Assembly (NCBI RefSeq): GCF_013350005.1
Contig: NZ_JABVWW010000014.1
Span: forward strand, 1 to 64,000
Source of the DNA: Methylocystis silviterrae
GTDB lineage: Bacteria > Pseudomonadota > Alphaproteobacteria > Rhizobiales > Beijerinckiaceae
DNA length: 64,000 bases
Direction of reading: 5' to 3'
Shown: piece after piece, positions 54,781 through 63,054 of the stretch
Numbering within the stretch: position 1 is the stretch's first letter
How the letters are laid out: every line of letters starts with the position of its first letter
Translations under genes and position numbers: made by a program
The notes under the pieces: generated by a model
The model's input: the letters and a program-made list of their open reading frames with translations, nothing else
Told to the model about the DNA's origin: nothing
Databases searched by the model: none

Positions 54781-56568
54781 TCATTCTTCCCGGCCAGGAA
54801 GAACGGACGCGAAAACCTGCCTCGCCGTTCCCTTTATGAGGCGGCTCTGCTCGGGATCTCCCTTGAAAAGCGTCGTCGCAAAATTTCGCGCCTGTTCGAG
54901 CGAGATATGAGCTGGCAGCGGCGGCACTTCAGGATCTGTCTTGACCTCCAGCACGGCGGGACGGTCGCAGGACAGCGCTTCGTCCCCCGCCGCCGCAAGC
55001 CGGTCCGGATTGTCGACGAAAATGCCCTTCAACCCGATCATTTCCGCGAAGCGGTGGTATGGGACGTCAGGGATATTCTGGGTCGCCTCGAACTTGGGGT
55101 TGCCCTCCATGACGCGCTGTTCCCACGTGACCTGATTGAGATCCTCGTTATTGAATACGCAGCAGATCCAGTTCGGGCTGCTCCACTCCCGCCAATATTT
55201 GGCGACGGTGATCAACTCGGCCATGTTGTTCATCTGCATCGCGCCGTCGCCGACGAGCGCAATCACAGGGCGCCCCGGATGCGCGAATTTTGCGGCGATC
55301 GCGTAAGGCACGGCCGCGCCCATAGACGCGAGCCCGCCCGAAAGCGAGCACATCATGCCGGGCCTGATCTTGAGATCGCGCGCATACCAATTGGCGCAAG
55401 AGCCCGAGTCGGACGTGATGATGGCGCCGTCTGGAAGCCGCGGCGACAAATCCCAAGCGACGAGCTGCGGATTGATCGGATGCGCAGGCGCCATCGCCCG
55501 CTGCTCCATCGATTCCCACCAGTCGCGCACGCCCTTCTCGATGCGGTCGCGCCAACCGAAATGGCTCTTTTCTTCGATGAGCGGCAGAAGCGCGTCGAGC
55601 GTCGCCGCGGCGTCCCCATGCAGATTGACCTCCATCGGGAAGCGAATGCTGAGCATGGATGGATCAATGTCGATCTGTACGCCTCGCGCCTGTCCCTCGT
55701 GCGGAAGAAACTCCGAATAGGGAAAGCCGGAGCCGATTATGAGCAATGTGTCGCACTCCATCATCAGATCGTAGCTTGGCTTTGTGCCAAGCAGTCCGAT
55801 GGAGCCGGTGACCCAAGGCAAAGTGTCCGGCAAAGCGGCTTTGCCCAGCAGCGCCTTCGCCACGCCCGCCTTCAGCTTCTCGGCGACTTCGACGACCTGC
55901 TTCGATGCGCCGAGCGCTCCCGCGCCGATGAGAACAGCGACCTTGCGGCCCGCGTTCAAGACCTCGGCGGCGCGTCGCAGATCCTTGTGCCGCGGCACAA
56001 TCAGCGGCCGCGAATAGCCCACGCCGGTTCGCACGGATCCATGCTCGCGCGGCGGCTCCTCATATTCGAGGTCTTGCAGGTCGGCGGGGAAAATGATGAC
56101 GGAAACCGCATGTTGGGATTTGGCGATGCGAATGGCGCGGTCGGTCAGCATCCTGACTTGCGAAGGCGTCTCCGCTTCCTGCACGAAGGCGGCGACGTCG
56201 GAAAACATCCGATCAAGGTTGAGCTATTGCTGGTAGTGAGAACCGCGCGCCGTTCGCGGCGCTTGGCCGGAGATGGCGAGAACGGGCATGTGATCGCATT
56301 TGGCGTCATAGAGTCCGGTGATGAGATGAGCGGCGCCGGGTCCGCCGGTCGAAAGGCACACGCCCGGTTCTCCAGTGAATTTGGCGTGCGCGCTGGCCAT
56401 GAAAGCGGCCATCTCTTCGTGCCGCACCTGAATGAACTCGATCTTGCCTTTGGCGCGCTGCAATGCCCCGAGCACGCCGTTGATGCCATCGCCCGGATAG
56501 CCGAAAATGCGCCGCACGCCCCATTCGTGCAGCCGACGGACAAAGAAATCGCCAACGGTGCCGCTCAT
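54781..56568 (-). pseudogene. Thiamine pyrophosphate-dependent enzyme split by an amber codon
   Basis: From ATG at 56568 (GAGG 5 bases before) the frame reads SGTVGDFFVRRLHEWGVRRI and GYPGDGINGVLG, with the catalytic glutamate in RHEEMAAFMASAHAKF. TAG at 56224-56226 follows ARGSHYQQ. The same frame then continues LNLDRMFSDVAAFVQEA and runs to the end with an intact TPP site GDGAMQMNNMAELITVAKYW ... NNEDLNQ. Total length without the TAG is 595 codons, normal for acetolactate synthase/pyruvate oxidase-like enzymes. In relatives the TAG position is Glu or Gln, so one base change explains it. An internal restart at 56208 would lack the catalytic glutamate. Confidence 0.88.
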
Positions 56569-56813
56569 GGCCGCCTCGCTCTTTTTTTGAAGCAGAAGGA
56601 TGCGCCGACGCGTCCTATGGCGATAACCGGCCGCCCGTCCGCATGTTCCGAGAGCGCGTAGGCATCGTGCGCCTATCGCAAGTGTGTGAGAACAATCGTT
56701 GAGCTTGGGGCTGTGGACGGCGCCATTCGAAATAAGAAGCGCATTTTGCATTGTCGCTTCACGCAGCCGCTCTAACTAGTTTTGCCGCTTTGCAATCTGT
56801 GCGTGAGGCGTCA

Positions 56814-56918
56814 ATGTCGTCGCGGCATAGTCGAGTAGCTGAGGCGTTACTGATCGTCTTTATGTTGGCGACGGTCAACGCCACCTTATTCGGCGTGATT
56901 TATCGGATGGTGCGTTAG
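56814..56918 (+). CDS. Tiny single-helix membrane peptide, 34 residues
   Basis: GAGG stands 5 bases before ATG at 56814. The frame encodes a basic N terminus (MSSRHSRVAEA), one membrane helix (LLIVFMLATVNATLFGVIY) and RMVR before TAG. It lies in the 490-base gap between the broken TPP gene and the FAD/Rieske gene, where nothing else coding is seen. No family recognised; composition and ribosome site support it, but such short frames can occur by chance. Confidence 0.45.
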   Translation: MSSRHSRVAEALLIVFMLATVNATLFGVIYRMVR

Positions 56919-57056
56919 AGGGAAGGCTGCGCGTCTTCCTGGCTGTTAAGTCGCATGCCCTGCCCCAGCGACCAAGGGCGTGAGGGAACACTGAGCCTGC
57001 GCGTTCGTTCTAGTCTGCAGCCGCCGTCACACCAATTGCAGAGCGTCGAATATCCC

Positions 57057-58580
57057 ATGAATGTCGATTTCGAAAGAAGTCGGTCCTACTGGACGGACCA
57101 GCCGGTCATCGAGGGGGCCGGCGCTCTCCTCAACGACGAACGCGCCGACGTTGTCGTTATTGGCTCCGGCATCGCGGGGATGTCGGTCGCATATGAACTC
57201 GCGACCGCGGGCAAAAAAGTTGTTGTTCTCGATCGTGGACCGATCGGTAAGGGAATGACGGCGCGCACCACTGCGCATCTCGCTTCGGGCAGCGACGACG
57301 GATTTGACGAACTTATCCGATTGCGCGGCGAAGAAATCGCAAGCGCCTGGCGTGAAAGCCAGCAAGCCGCCATCGATCGCATCGAGAGCCTGCAACAAAC
57401 GCTCAATTTCGACTGCGACTTTCGCCGCGTCGACGGCTATCTCTTTGCGGCGAAGGAAGAAGACACAGCATCGCTCGAGCGCGAATTCAAAGCGGCAAAA
57501 AGGGCGGGACTGCCGATCATCAAGCAGATGGGCGCGCCTTTTGTCGGTCATGAAAGCGCGCCAGCGCTCCGCTATCCCAACCAGGCGCGCGTGCATCCGC
57601 TCAAATATTTGCATGGTCTTGCGCAGGCGATTGCCAAGGCTGGCGGCCGTTTTTACGCGAACACGACGGTAGTTGACGTCGAGGACGAAGATGGCGGGGT
57701 TCGTGTGGCGACCTCTGACGGCCGGGCTGTGCGCGCCGATTACGCCGTCGTCGCCACGAACGCGCCGATCAGCGATCGCTTCGCCATTCATACGAAGCAG
57801 GCGCCTTACCGCACTTACGCCATGGCGTTCGAATTGCCCTCGGGAGCGCTTCCCGACGCTCTCTATTGGGACACGCTCGATCCTTATCATTATGTGCGAC
57901 TGCAGCCCGGCGACGACCGCCTCGACATCTTGATCGTGGGGGGCGAGGATCATCGTTCGGGCGAAGCGAACGACGCAGATCGCCGCTTTGTGGCGCTTGA
58001 AGATTGGATGCGCCGACTGTTGCCGTCGCTGGGCAAAGAGCTGCGCCGCTGGTCCGGCCAGGTGCTCGAACCTGTCGACGGCGTCGCTTTCATCGGTCGC
58101 GATCCCGGAAGCGAACGCCTTTTCGTCGCGACGGGTGATTCAGGGCAAGGGATGACCCATGGCGCGCTCGCCGGAATGATCATCAAGGACCTGATCCTGA
58201 CGGGCGCAAATCGCTGGGCCGAGACCTATGACCCGGCTCGGAAACCAATCAGCGCGATCGGCGAATATTTGAGCGAGAATCTTGCCGCGCCCAAAAACTT
58301 CGCCGAATATGTCACGCCCGGCGAGATCAATTCATGGGATCAGTTGAAGCCAGGCGAAGGCGCGATCATTCGCAGCGGCTTGAGCAAGGTCGCCGCCTTC
58401 CGCAATGAAGACGGGAAGCTGTTCCTGCGTTCAGCTGTCTGCTCTCACCTTGGCTGTCTCGTGCATTGGAACGCCTTCGAGCGATGCTGGGACTGCCCCT
58501 GTCATGGATCTCAATTTGCGCCGGACGGCGAAGCGCTCAATGGCCCCGCTTTCACGCCGCTGCAAGAATACAAGCCTTGA
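57057..58580 (+). CDS. FAD-dependent oxidoreductase with C-terminal Rieske domain
   Basis: The 507-residue protein has a DAO-type FAD domain (VVVIGSGIAGMSVAYELATA near residue 31, GPIGKGMTARTTAHL, and the second FAD contact LFVATGDSGQGMTHGALAG). It is fused to a Rieske 2Fe-2S domain near the C terminus with the ligand pairs CSHLGC and CPCHGSQF. This pair of domains is known from YhfW-like proteins. It probably oxidises an amine or similar substrate and hands electrons on through the cluster. It ends 6 bases before the next gene. No signal peptide. Confidence 0.85.
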   Translation: MNVDFERSRSYWTDQPVIEGAGALLNDERADVVVIGSGIAGMSVAYELATAGKKVVVLDRGPIGKGMTARTTAHLASGSDDGFDELIRLRGEEIASAWRESQQAAIDRIESLQQTLNFDCDFRRVDGYLFAAKEEDTASLEREFKAAKRAGLPIIKQMGAPFVGHESAPALRYPNQARVHPLKYLHGLAQAIAKAGGRFYANTTVVDVEDEDGGVRVATSDGRAVRADYAVVATNAPISDRFAIHTKQAPYRTYAMAFELPSGALPDALYWDTLDPYHYVRLQPGDDRLDILIVGGEDHRSGEANDADRRFVALEDWMRRLLPSLGKELRRWSGQVLEPVDGVAFIGRDPGSERLFVATGDSGQGMTHGALAGMIIKDLILTGANRWAETYDPARKPISAIGEYLSENLAAPKNFAEYVTPGEINSWDQLKPGEGAIIRSGLSKVAAFRNEDGKLFLRSAVCSHLGCLVHWNAFERCWDCPCHGSQFAPDGEALNGPAFTPLQEYKP

Positions 58581-58586
58581 GAGCGG

Positions 58587-59177
58587 ATGAGGATGGAACA
58601 GGATCCGACATTACTCTTGCTGATGTATTTTGTCGTGCCTGTCTGGTTGATGGCGGGTTTCGCCGATTGGCTGTGTCACCGCGCCACCAACATCGAAATA
58701 ACCTCAGGCGCAAAGGAATCGGTCATTCATCTGCTGCTGTTTGCTGAAGTCGGCGGTCCTTTTCTCGCGGTCCTCTTGCTGGAGGTCAACGCGCTCGTGA
58801 TCGCCTTTATGATCGTGATGTTCTTCGTTCACGAGGCGACGACGCTTTGGGATTTGAGCTATGCGGTTACGTTGCGGAAAATCACGCCCATTGAGCAGCA
58901 CGTTCACAGCTATCTCGAACTGTTGCCGCTGACGGCCGTGCTGATGATCTCGGCCAGGCATTGGCCGCAGTTCCTGGCCCTTTTTGGACTCGGAGATGAA
59001 GCGCCGCGCTTTGATATCGCGTTTAAAGCCAATCCACTGCCCTTGGCCTATATCATAGGCGCTATTGTCGCAGCGCTGCTGTTCGCGATTTTACCTTACA
59101 TGGAAGAACTTTTGCACGGCTTGCGCGCAAATCACGGCCGCTTCGTTCCGCTCGCCGCAAGATCGTCCGCGCAATAG
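58587..59177 (+). CDS. Five-helix membrane protein with conserved His/Glu residues
   Basis: The 196-residue protein has about five membrane helices. Histidines and acids lie at the helix ends: FADWLCHRATNIE, ESVIHLLLFAEVGGP, FFVHEATTLWDLSYA and TPIEQHVHSYLELLP. This arrangement recalls membrane di-metal enzymes such as desaturases or hydroxylases, but I cannot name the family. It lies directly after the FAD/Rieske gene, whose cluster could supply electrons to such a site. It is 13 bases before the SDR gene and probably in one operon with it. Confidence 0.6.
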   Translation: MRMEQDPTLLLLMYFVVPVWLMAGFADWLCHRATNIEITSGAKESVIHLLLFAEVGGPFLAVLLLEVNALVIAFMIVMFFVHEATTLWDLSYAVTLRKITPIEQHVHSYLELLPLTAVLMISARHWPQFLALFGLGDEAPRFDIAFKANPLPLAYIIGAIVAALLFAILPYMEELLHGLRANHGRFVPLAARSSAQ

Positions 59178-59190
59178 TCGAGGCCTGCCC

Positions 59191-60483
59191 ATGAAGATTC
59201 TTCTCCTTGGCGCGACGGGCCTCATCGGTTCAAGCATTCTCGCAAGACTCCTCTCAGCCGGGCACTCCGTGATCGCGGTTTCGCGCGGACGCGCGAATGT
59301 GAGACGGCAATTTCCACAGGCGCAATGGGTATCGCTCGACCTCAGAATGGCAGAGGCGCAGAAATGGACGCCCTATCTCGAGGGCGTCGACGCTGTCGTC
59401 AATTGCGCCGGCGTGCTTGGCAAAAGTGCTGCCGATTCCACCGACGCCGCGCATAGCCGAGGCCCGGCGACGCTGTTCGCCGCTTGCGAACAGGCTGGCG
59501 TCAAGCGCGTCGTTCACTTCTCCGCCGTCGGCGTCGACCGGCAGACGCCGAGCGAATTCTCAAGAAGCAAGGCGGAGGGCGACGCCGCCTTAAAAGCGAC
59601 GGCTCTCGATTGGGTCATTCTTCGTCCCTCAGTCGTCGTCGGACGCCGCGCGTACGGCGGAAGTGGCTTGTTTCGCGGGCTGGCGGCGTTGCCGATGCTT
59701 CCACGCTTCAAGGATGCGGGAGAACTGCAGATCGTCCAGCTCGATGACGTCGTGGCGACCGCGCTTTTTTTTCTGGAGCCGTCCGCCCCCGCCCGTGTGG
59801 AGCTGGAGATCGTCGGACCGCGGCGCCTGACCTTCAACGAGGTCGTCGCGATCTATCGCAAATGGCTCGGATCGCGTCCTGCCCAGCTCGTCGACGTCCC
59901 CGACTGGCTGATCGACGGGATGTACCGCCTCGGAGATTTCCTCGCCTGGCTGGGCTGGCGCACGCCGATCCGCAGCATCGCAAAACAGGAAATGGTCCGC
60001 GGCGCCATCGGCGATCCCACGCCATGGACAAACATGACAGGAATCAAACCGCAATCTCTTGAAGCAGCGCTTATGGCCGAGCCCGCCGACGTGCGCGAAA
60101 AATGGTTTGCGCGCATCTACGCGCTCAAGCCGCTCATTTTCGCCGTTACGGCGCTGTTCTGGATTTCGACCGCACTGGTTTCTTTCGGGCCGGGATGGGA
60201 CATCGGGCTCGGGCTTTTGTACGAGGGCGGACTGTCGGGCCCAATCGTGCCGCTGGCCGTGATCGCCGGCGCCACATCCGATCTCATCATCGGGATCGCC
60301 ATCGCCTTTCGCCGCACATCGAAAATTGCGCTTGTCGCGGCGCTTGTCCTATCCTTCATTTACCTCATCCTCGGAACCATCCTCGTGCCGCGACTCTGGC
60401 GGGACCCGCTGGGGCCCATGTTGAAAATCTGGTCGGTGATGGTGCTGAACGTCGTTTCTCTGGCGATCGTCGACGACCGGTGA
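59191..60483 (+). CDS. NAD(P)-dependent epimerase/SDR protein fused to a DoxX-like membrane domain
   Basis: The 430-residue protein begins with an atypical SDR domain (LLLGATGLIGSSILARLLSA, VVNCAGVLG, RVVHFSAVGVD; no classic YxxxK) of about 290 residues, as in NDUFA9-like proteins. It ends with four membrane helices (FAVTALFWISTALVSFGPGW and IAGATSDLIIGIAIAF). The fusion is known in proteobacteria, where it sits with DUF2269 as here. GAGG precedes the ATG. It overlaps the next gene by GTGA. Confidence 0.82.
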   Translation: MKILLLGATGLIGSSILARLLSAGHSVIAVSRGRANVRRQFPQAQWVSLDLRMAEAQKWTPYLEGVDAVVNCAGVLGKSAADSTDAAHSRGPATLFAACEQAGVKRVVHFSAVGVDRQTPSEFSRSKAEGDAALKATALDWVILRPSVVVGRRAYGGSGLFRGLAALPMLPRFKDAGELQIVQLDDVVATALFFLEPSAPARVELEIVGPRRLTFNEVVAIYRKWLGSRPAQLVDVPDWLIDGMYRLGDFLAWLGWRTPIRSIAKQEMVRGAIGDPTPWTNMTGIKPQSLEAALMAEPADVREKWFARIYALKPLIFAVTALFWISTALVSFGPGWDIGLGLLYEGGLSGPIVPLAVIAGATSDLIIGIAIAFRRTSKIALVAALVLSFIYLILGTILVPRLWRDPLGPMLKIWSVMVLNVVSLAIVDDR

Positions 60484-60950
60484 TTTATCTCCTCCTTAAA
60501 TACATTCACATCATCGGCGCCGCAGTTTTGCTTGGCGCCGGCGCCGGAATCGCGTTCTTCATGCTGATGGCGCATTTCTCCCGCTCCGTGCCGGTCATCG
60601 CCGGGGTGGCGCGAATTGTTGTGATCGCGGACTTCGTCTTTACCGCTTCCGCCGTGGTGGTTCAGCCCATCACCGGCGTCGCGCTCGCCTGGCTGGCCGG
60701 CTATTCGCTCACCGAAGGCTGGATCGCGCTCTCAATCGGGCTGTATCTTTTGACCGGCGCCTTCTGGTTGCCTGTCGTGTGGATGCAGATGCGTATCCGC
60801 GATATCGCGCAAGCCTCGGCAGCGGCGAACCAGCCCCTGCCGCAGATCTACCATCGATTTTTCTGGTGGTGGTTCGCTTTCGGCTTTCCGGCGTTCGGCG
60901 CCGTTATGACGATCATATGGCTGATGATCGCCAAGCCGCTGATATTCTGA
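60480..60950 (+). CDS. DUF2269 family membrane protein
   Basis: The 156-residue protein has four membrane helices, with YLLLKYIHIIGAAVLLGAG at the start and HRFFWWWFAFGFPAFGAV near the end, and matches DUF2269. It starts with GTG inside the stop region of the SDR gene, so the two are made together. The conserved histidine in the first helix (KYIHII) could bind heme, as in related four-helix proteins, but this is only a possibility. Confidence 0.78.
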   Translation: MIYLLLKYIHIIGAAVLLGAGAGIAFFMLMAHFSRSVPVIAGVARIVVIADFVFTASAVVVQPITGVALAWLAGYSLTEGWIALSIGLYLLTGAFWLPVVWMQMRIRDIAQASAAANQPLPQIYHRFFWWWFAFGFPAFGAVMTIIWLMIAKPLIF

Positions 60951-60986
60951 CGCCGCGCGACCGTCTCCAAGCGCGCGACGGTTGCC

Positions 60987-61082
60987 CTATCGCGTGTACC
61001 AGACGTAGATGATGGAAAAGGCCAAAGCCAGCGCAAAGCCAATCATGACGTTGCGTATGAAGCCCCCGCCGAACTCATCCAT
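60987..61082 (-). CDS. Tiny single-helix membrane peptide, 31 residues
   Basis: Reading leftward, GGAG stands 7 bases before the ATG at 61082. The frame codes for MDEFGGGFIRNVMIGFALAL and then AFSIIYVWYTR before TAG: an acidic start, one membrane helix and a C-terminal Tyr/Arg. It lies between DUF2269 and the amidase, reading against both. The shape resembles small accessory subunits of respiratory complexes (CcoQ/CydX-like), but there is no direct evidence for that. Confidence 0.6.
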   Translation of the reverse strand: MDEFGGGFIRNVMIGFALALAFSIIYVWYTR

Positions 61083-61272
61083 GTTGCGTCTCCAATGGTC
61101 GCGCGCCGCAGCGACAATCTGGCGTAACCCTGCGAATGGCGCAACTGCAGTCTCCCCGCGGCGTCCGCATTTTGTCTCGCCGCATTCTTCAGTATAGTCG
61201 CGCTCCTCAGGCGCTATTTTGATGCTCGCCGCGCCCGCCTATGCTGGACCCGCTGGAAGGAAGGATGCCGCG

Positions 61273-62448
61273 ATGAAGGACGATCTCGGCGCGCTGTCCG
61301 TCGTTCTCAACCGGAGCACGGAAACGCCGGGACGCCTGTCCGGCGCGAGCTTCGTCGTCAAGGAGAACATCGACGTCGCGGGAAACGTCTCGATTAACGG
61401 CCATCCGAAATGGGCGGCGACCCACGCCCCTGCCGAGCGCGATGCGCCCGTCGTCGACCGATTGCTCGATGCGGGCGCACGGCTCGTCGGCAAGACGCAA
61501 ATGGACGAGTTGGCCTATAGCCTGCTCGGCGCCAATCCGCATTACGGCACGCCGATCAATCCGGCCGCGCAAAATCGCCACCCCGGCGGCTCGTCTTCAG
61601 GCTCGGCGGTCGCTGTCGCCGCCGGCCTCGTCAATTTCGCCATCGGCACCGACACCGCCGGTTCCTGCCGTGCGCCGGCGGCGTTTTGCGGGGTTTTTGG
61701 CTTCCGCGCGTCGCATGGCGCAGTTGCGATGGATGGAATCATTCCGCTTGCGCCGTCCTTCGACGCCATCGGCTGGTTCGCCCGCGACATCGGCGTCATG
61801 GCCTCCGTCGGCGAGGCTTTGTTGCCGGAAACCGCGGAGAACGCCGAACTCAAAGAAGCCGTGCTGCTCACCGACGCCTTCTCGGGAGTCGGGATGGATT
61901 TCGCTTCGGCGGCGGCGGATCCCATCGACGCTCTGAAGGCGTCCGGGCCCTGGCGCGAAGCGACCCTCGGCGACGACTTCTTCAAGGCGGCGCTCGGACA
62001 TTTCCGAAACATGCAGGCTTTCGAGGCCTGGGCCTCGCATGGCGCGTGGATTTCGGCGAACAGCCCCACTTTCGGCAAGGGCGTCGAGCAGCGTTTCGCC
62101 TATGCGGCGAAGGTCACGGCCGACCAAAAGAAAGCCGCTGAAAGTTTCCGCGAGGAGGCGCGCAAGAAAATCGACGCGCTCCTCGGTTCGCAAGGCTTCC
62201 TCGTGTCGCCGACGGCGCCGTTTCGCGCGCCGCTGCTCACCGAAAGCGAGGAAACGCTCGACGCCAAGCGCTATCAGATGATGCGCCTGTTTCTCATCGC
62301 GAGCTTCTTTGGCCTGCCGCAGATCAGCATTCCCCTTCCGACGAGCGATGCGCCGGTGGCGCTCTCTTTCATCGGCCGGCGCGGCTCGGACCACGCGCTG
62401 ATCGGCCTTGCGCAGCGCTTCTGCGCGCAGATGAAGAAGTCTCTTTAA
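61273..62448 (+). CDS. Amidase signature family hydrolase
   Basis: The 391-residue protein shows the amidase triad: Lys in FVVKENIDVAG (near 33), Ser in GGSSSGSAVAVAAG and the nucleophile Ser in GTDTAGSCRAPAAFCG. It is of the short AtzF/GatA-like kind. The specific amide cannot be told. The ATG at 61273 has GAAGGAAGG 8 bases before it; the frame is open for 18 more codons upstream. Not clearly linked to neighbours. Confidence 0.85.
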   Translation: MKDDLGALSVVLNRSTETPGRLSGASFVVKENIDVAGNVSINGHPKWAATHAPAERDAPVVDRLLDAGARLVGKTQMDELAYSLLGANPHYGTPINPAAQNRHPGGSSSGSAVAVAAGLVNFAIGTDTAGSCRAPAAFCGVFGFRASHGAVAMDGIIPLAPSFDAIGWFARDIGVMASVGEALLPETAENAELKEAVLLTDAFSGVGMDFASAAADPIDALKASGPWREATLGDDFFKAALGHFRNMQAFEAWASHGAWISANSPTFGKGVEQRFAYAAKVTADQKKAAESFREEARKKIDALLGSQGFLVSPTAPFRAPLLTESEETLDAKRYQMMRLFLIASFFGLPQISIPLPTSDAPVALSFIGRRGSDHALIGLAQRFCAQMKKSL

Positions 62449-62471
62449 GTTTTTTCTATACGCAACCGGTT

Positions 62472-62573
62472 GTCATTCCCGGCAGGCCCAAGGCCTGACC
62501 GGGAATCCAGAGCAAAATCCTCTCCGCGTCGCAACGCTGGATTCCCGATCGCGCATCGCGCGTCGGGAATGAC
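62472..62573. repeat. Palindromic interspersed repeat (double hairpin)
   Basis: The element starts GTCATTCCCGG and ends CGGGAATGAC, so its outer ends are inverted. Inside are two hairpins: ATTCCCGG-GGCC/GGCC-CCGGGAAT and ATTCCCGA-CGCGC/GCGCG-TCGGGAAT. Such units are common between genes in Rhizobiales. It lies between the amidase and the phosphatase genes, which converge, and may act as terminator for both. Confidence 0.8.
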
Positions 62574-62598
62574 TTAGCGGAAGCCGCCAGGCACGTAA

Positions 62599-63048
62599 TC
62601 ATCCGCTCAGAGGCGGCCCGTGTCGGAGCAGATCCTTGATCCGCCCCGTCAGCCGCTCGCGCACGTCGCGATAGGCGTCGAGAATGGCCTCGCGCGAGCC
62701 CTGCGCGGCGGTCGCGTCGGGCGTCGGCCAGTAGACGACGTCGACGGCCATCGTGCGCGTAAACTCCAGCGCCTTGTGATGCGCCTCGGGGGACAGCGTC
62801 ACGATCAGATCGAAATTCGAATCTTCGAGATCTTCGAACGTGTGCGGCTTATGTGTCGAAATGTCGACGCCGATCTCGTCCATCGCCGCTATGGCGAAAG
62901 GGTCAGGAGCCCCGCGCTTCAGACCCGCGGAAGCGAAATAGGTTTCGCGGCCGAAATAATACCGTGCGATCGCCTCCGCCATCGGCGATCGCACAGTGTT
63001 CAGCGTGCAGGCGAAAAGAACGGATTGGGGGCGCGCCACGTTGCTCAC
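62599..63048 (-). CDS. Low-molecular-weight phosphatase / arsenate reductase-like protein
   Basis: The 149-residue protein has the P-loop VLFACTLNTVRSPMAEA (Cys14 to Arg20) and the acid region WPTPDATA. The extra cysteines of thioredoxin-linked ArsC are absent, so tyrosine phosphatase activity is more likely than arsenate reduction; compare the true arsC at 24078. It starts with GTG 6 bases after the stop of the GNAT gene, so the two are co-transcribed. Confidence 0.82.
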   Translation of the reverse strand: MSNVARPQSVLFACTLNTVRSPMAEAIARYYFGRETYFASAGLKRGAPDPFAIAAMDEIGVDISTHKPHTFEDLEDSNFDLIVTLSPEAHHKALEFTRTMAVDVVYWPTPDATAAQGSREAILDAYRDVRERLTGRIKDLLRHGPPLSG

Positions 63049-63054
63049 GCATTC

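Noticed and set aside
62599-63048. Calling this gene a second arsenate reductase arsC
   Set aside because: Only the P-loop cysteine is present in the right context; the relay cysteines of the ArsC at 24078 are missing and there is no ars context.
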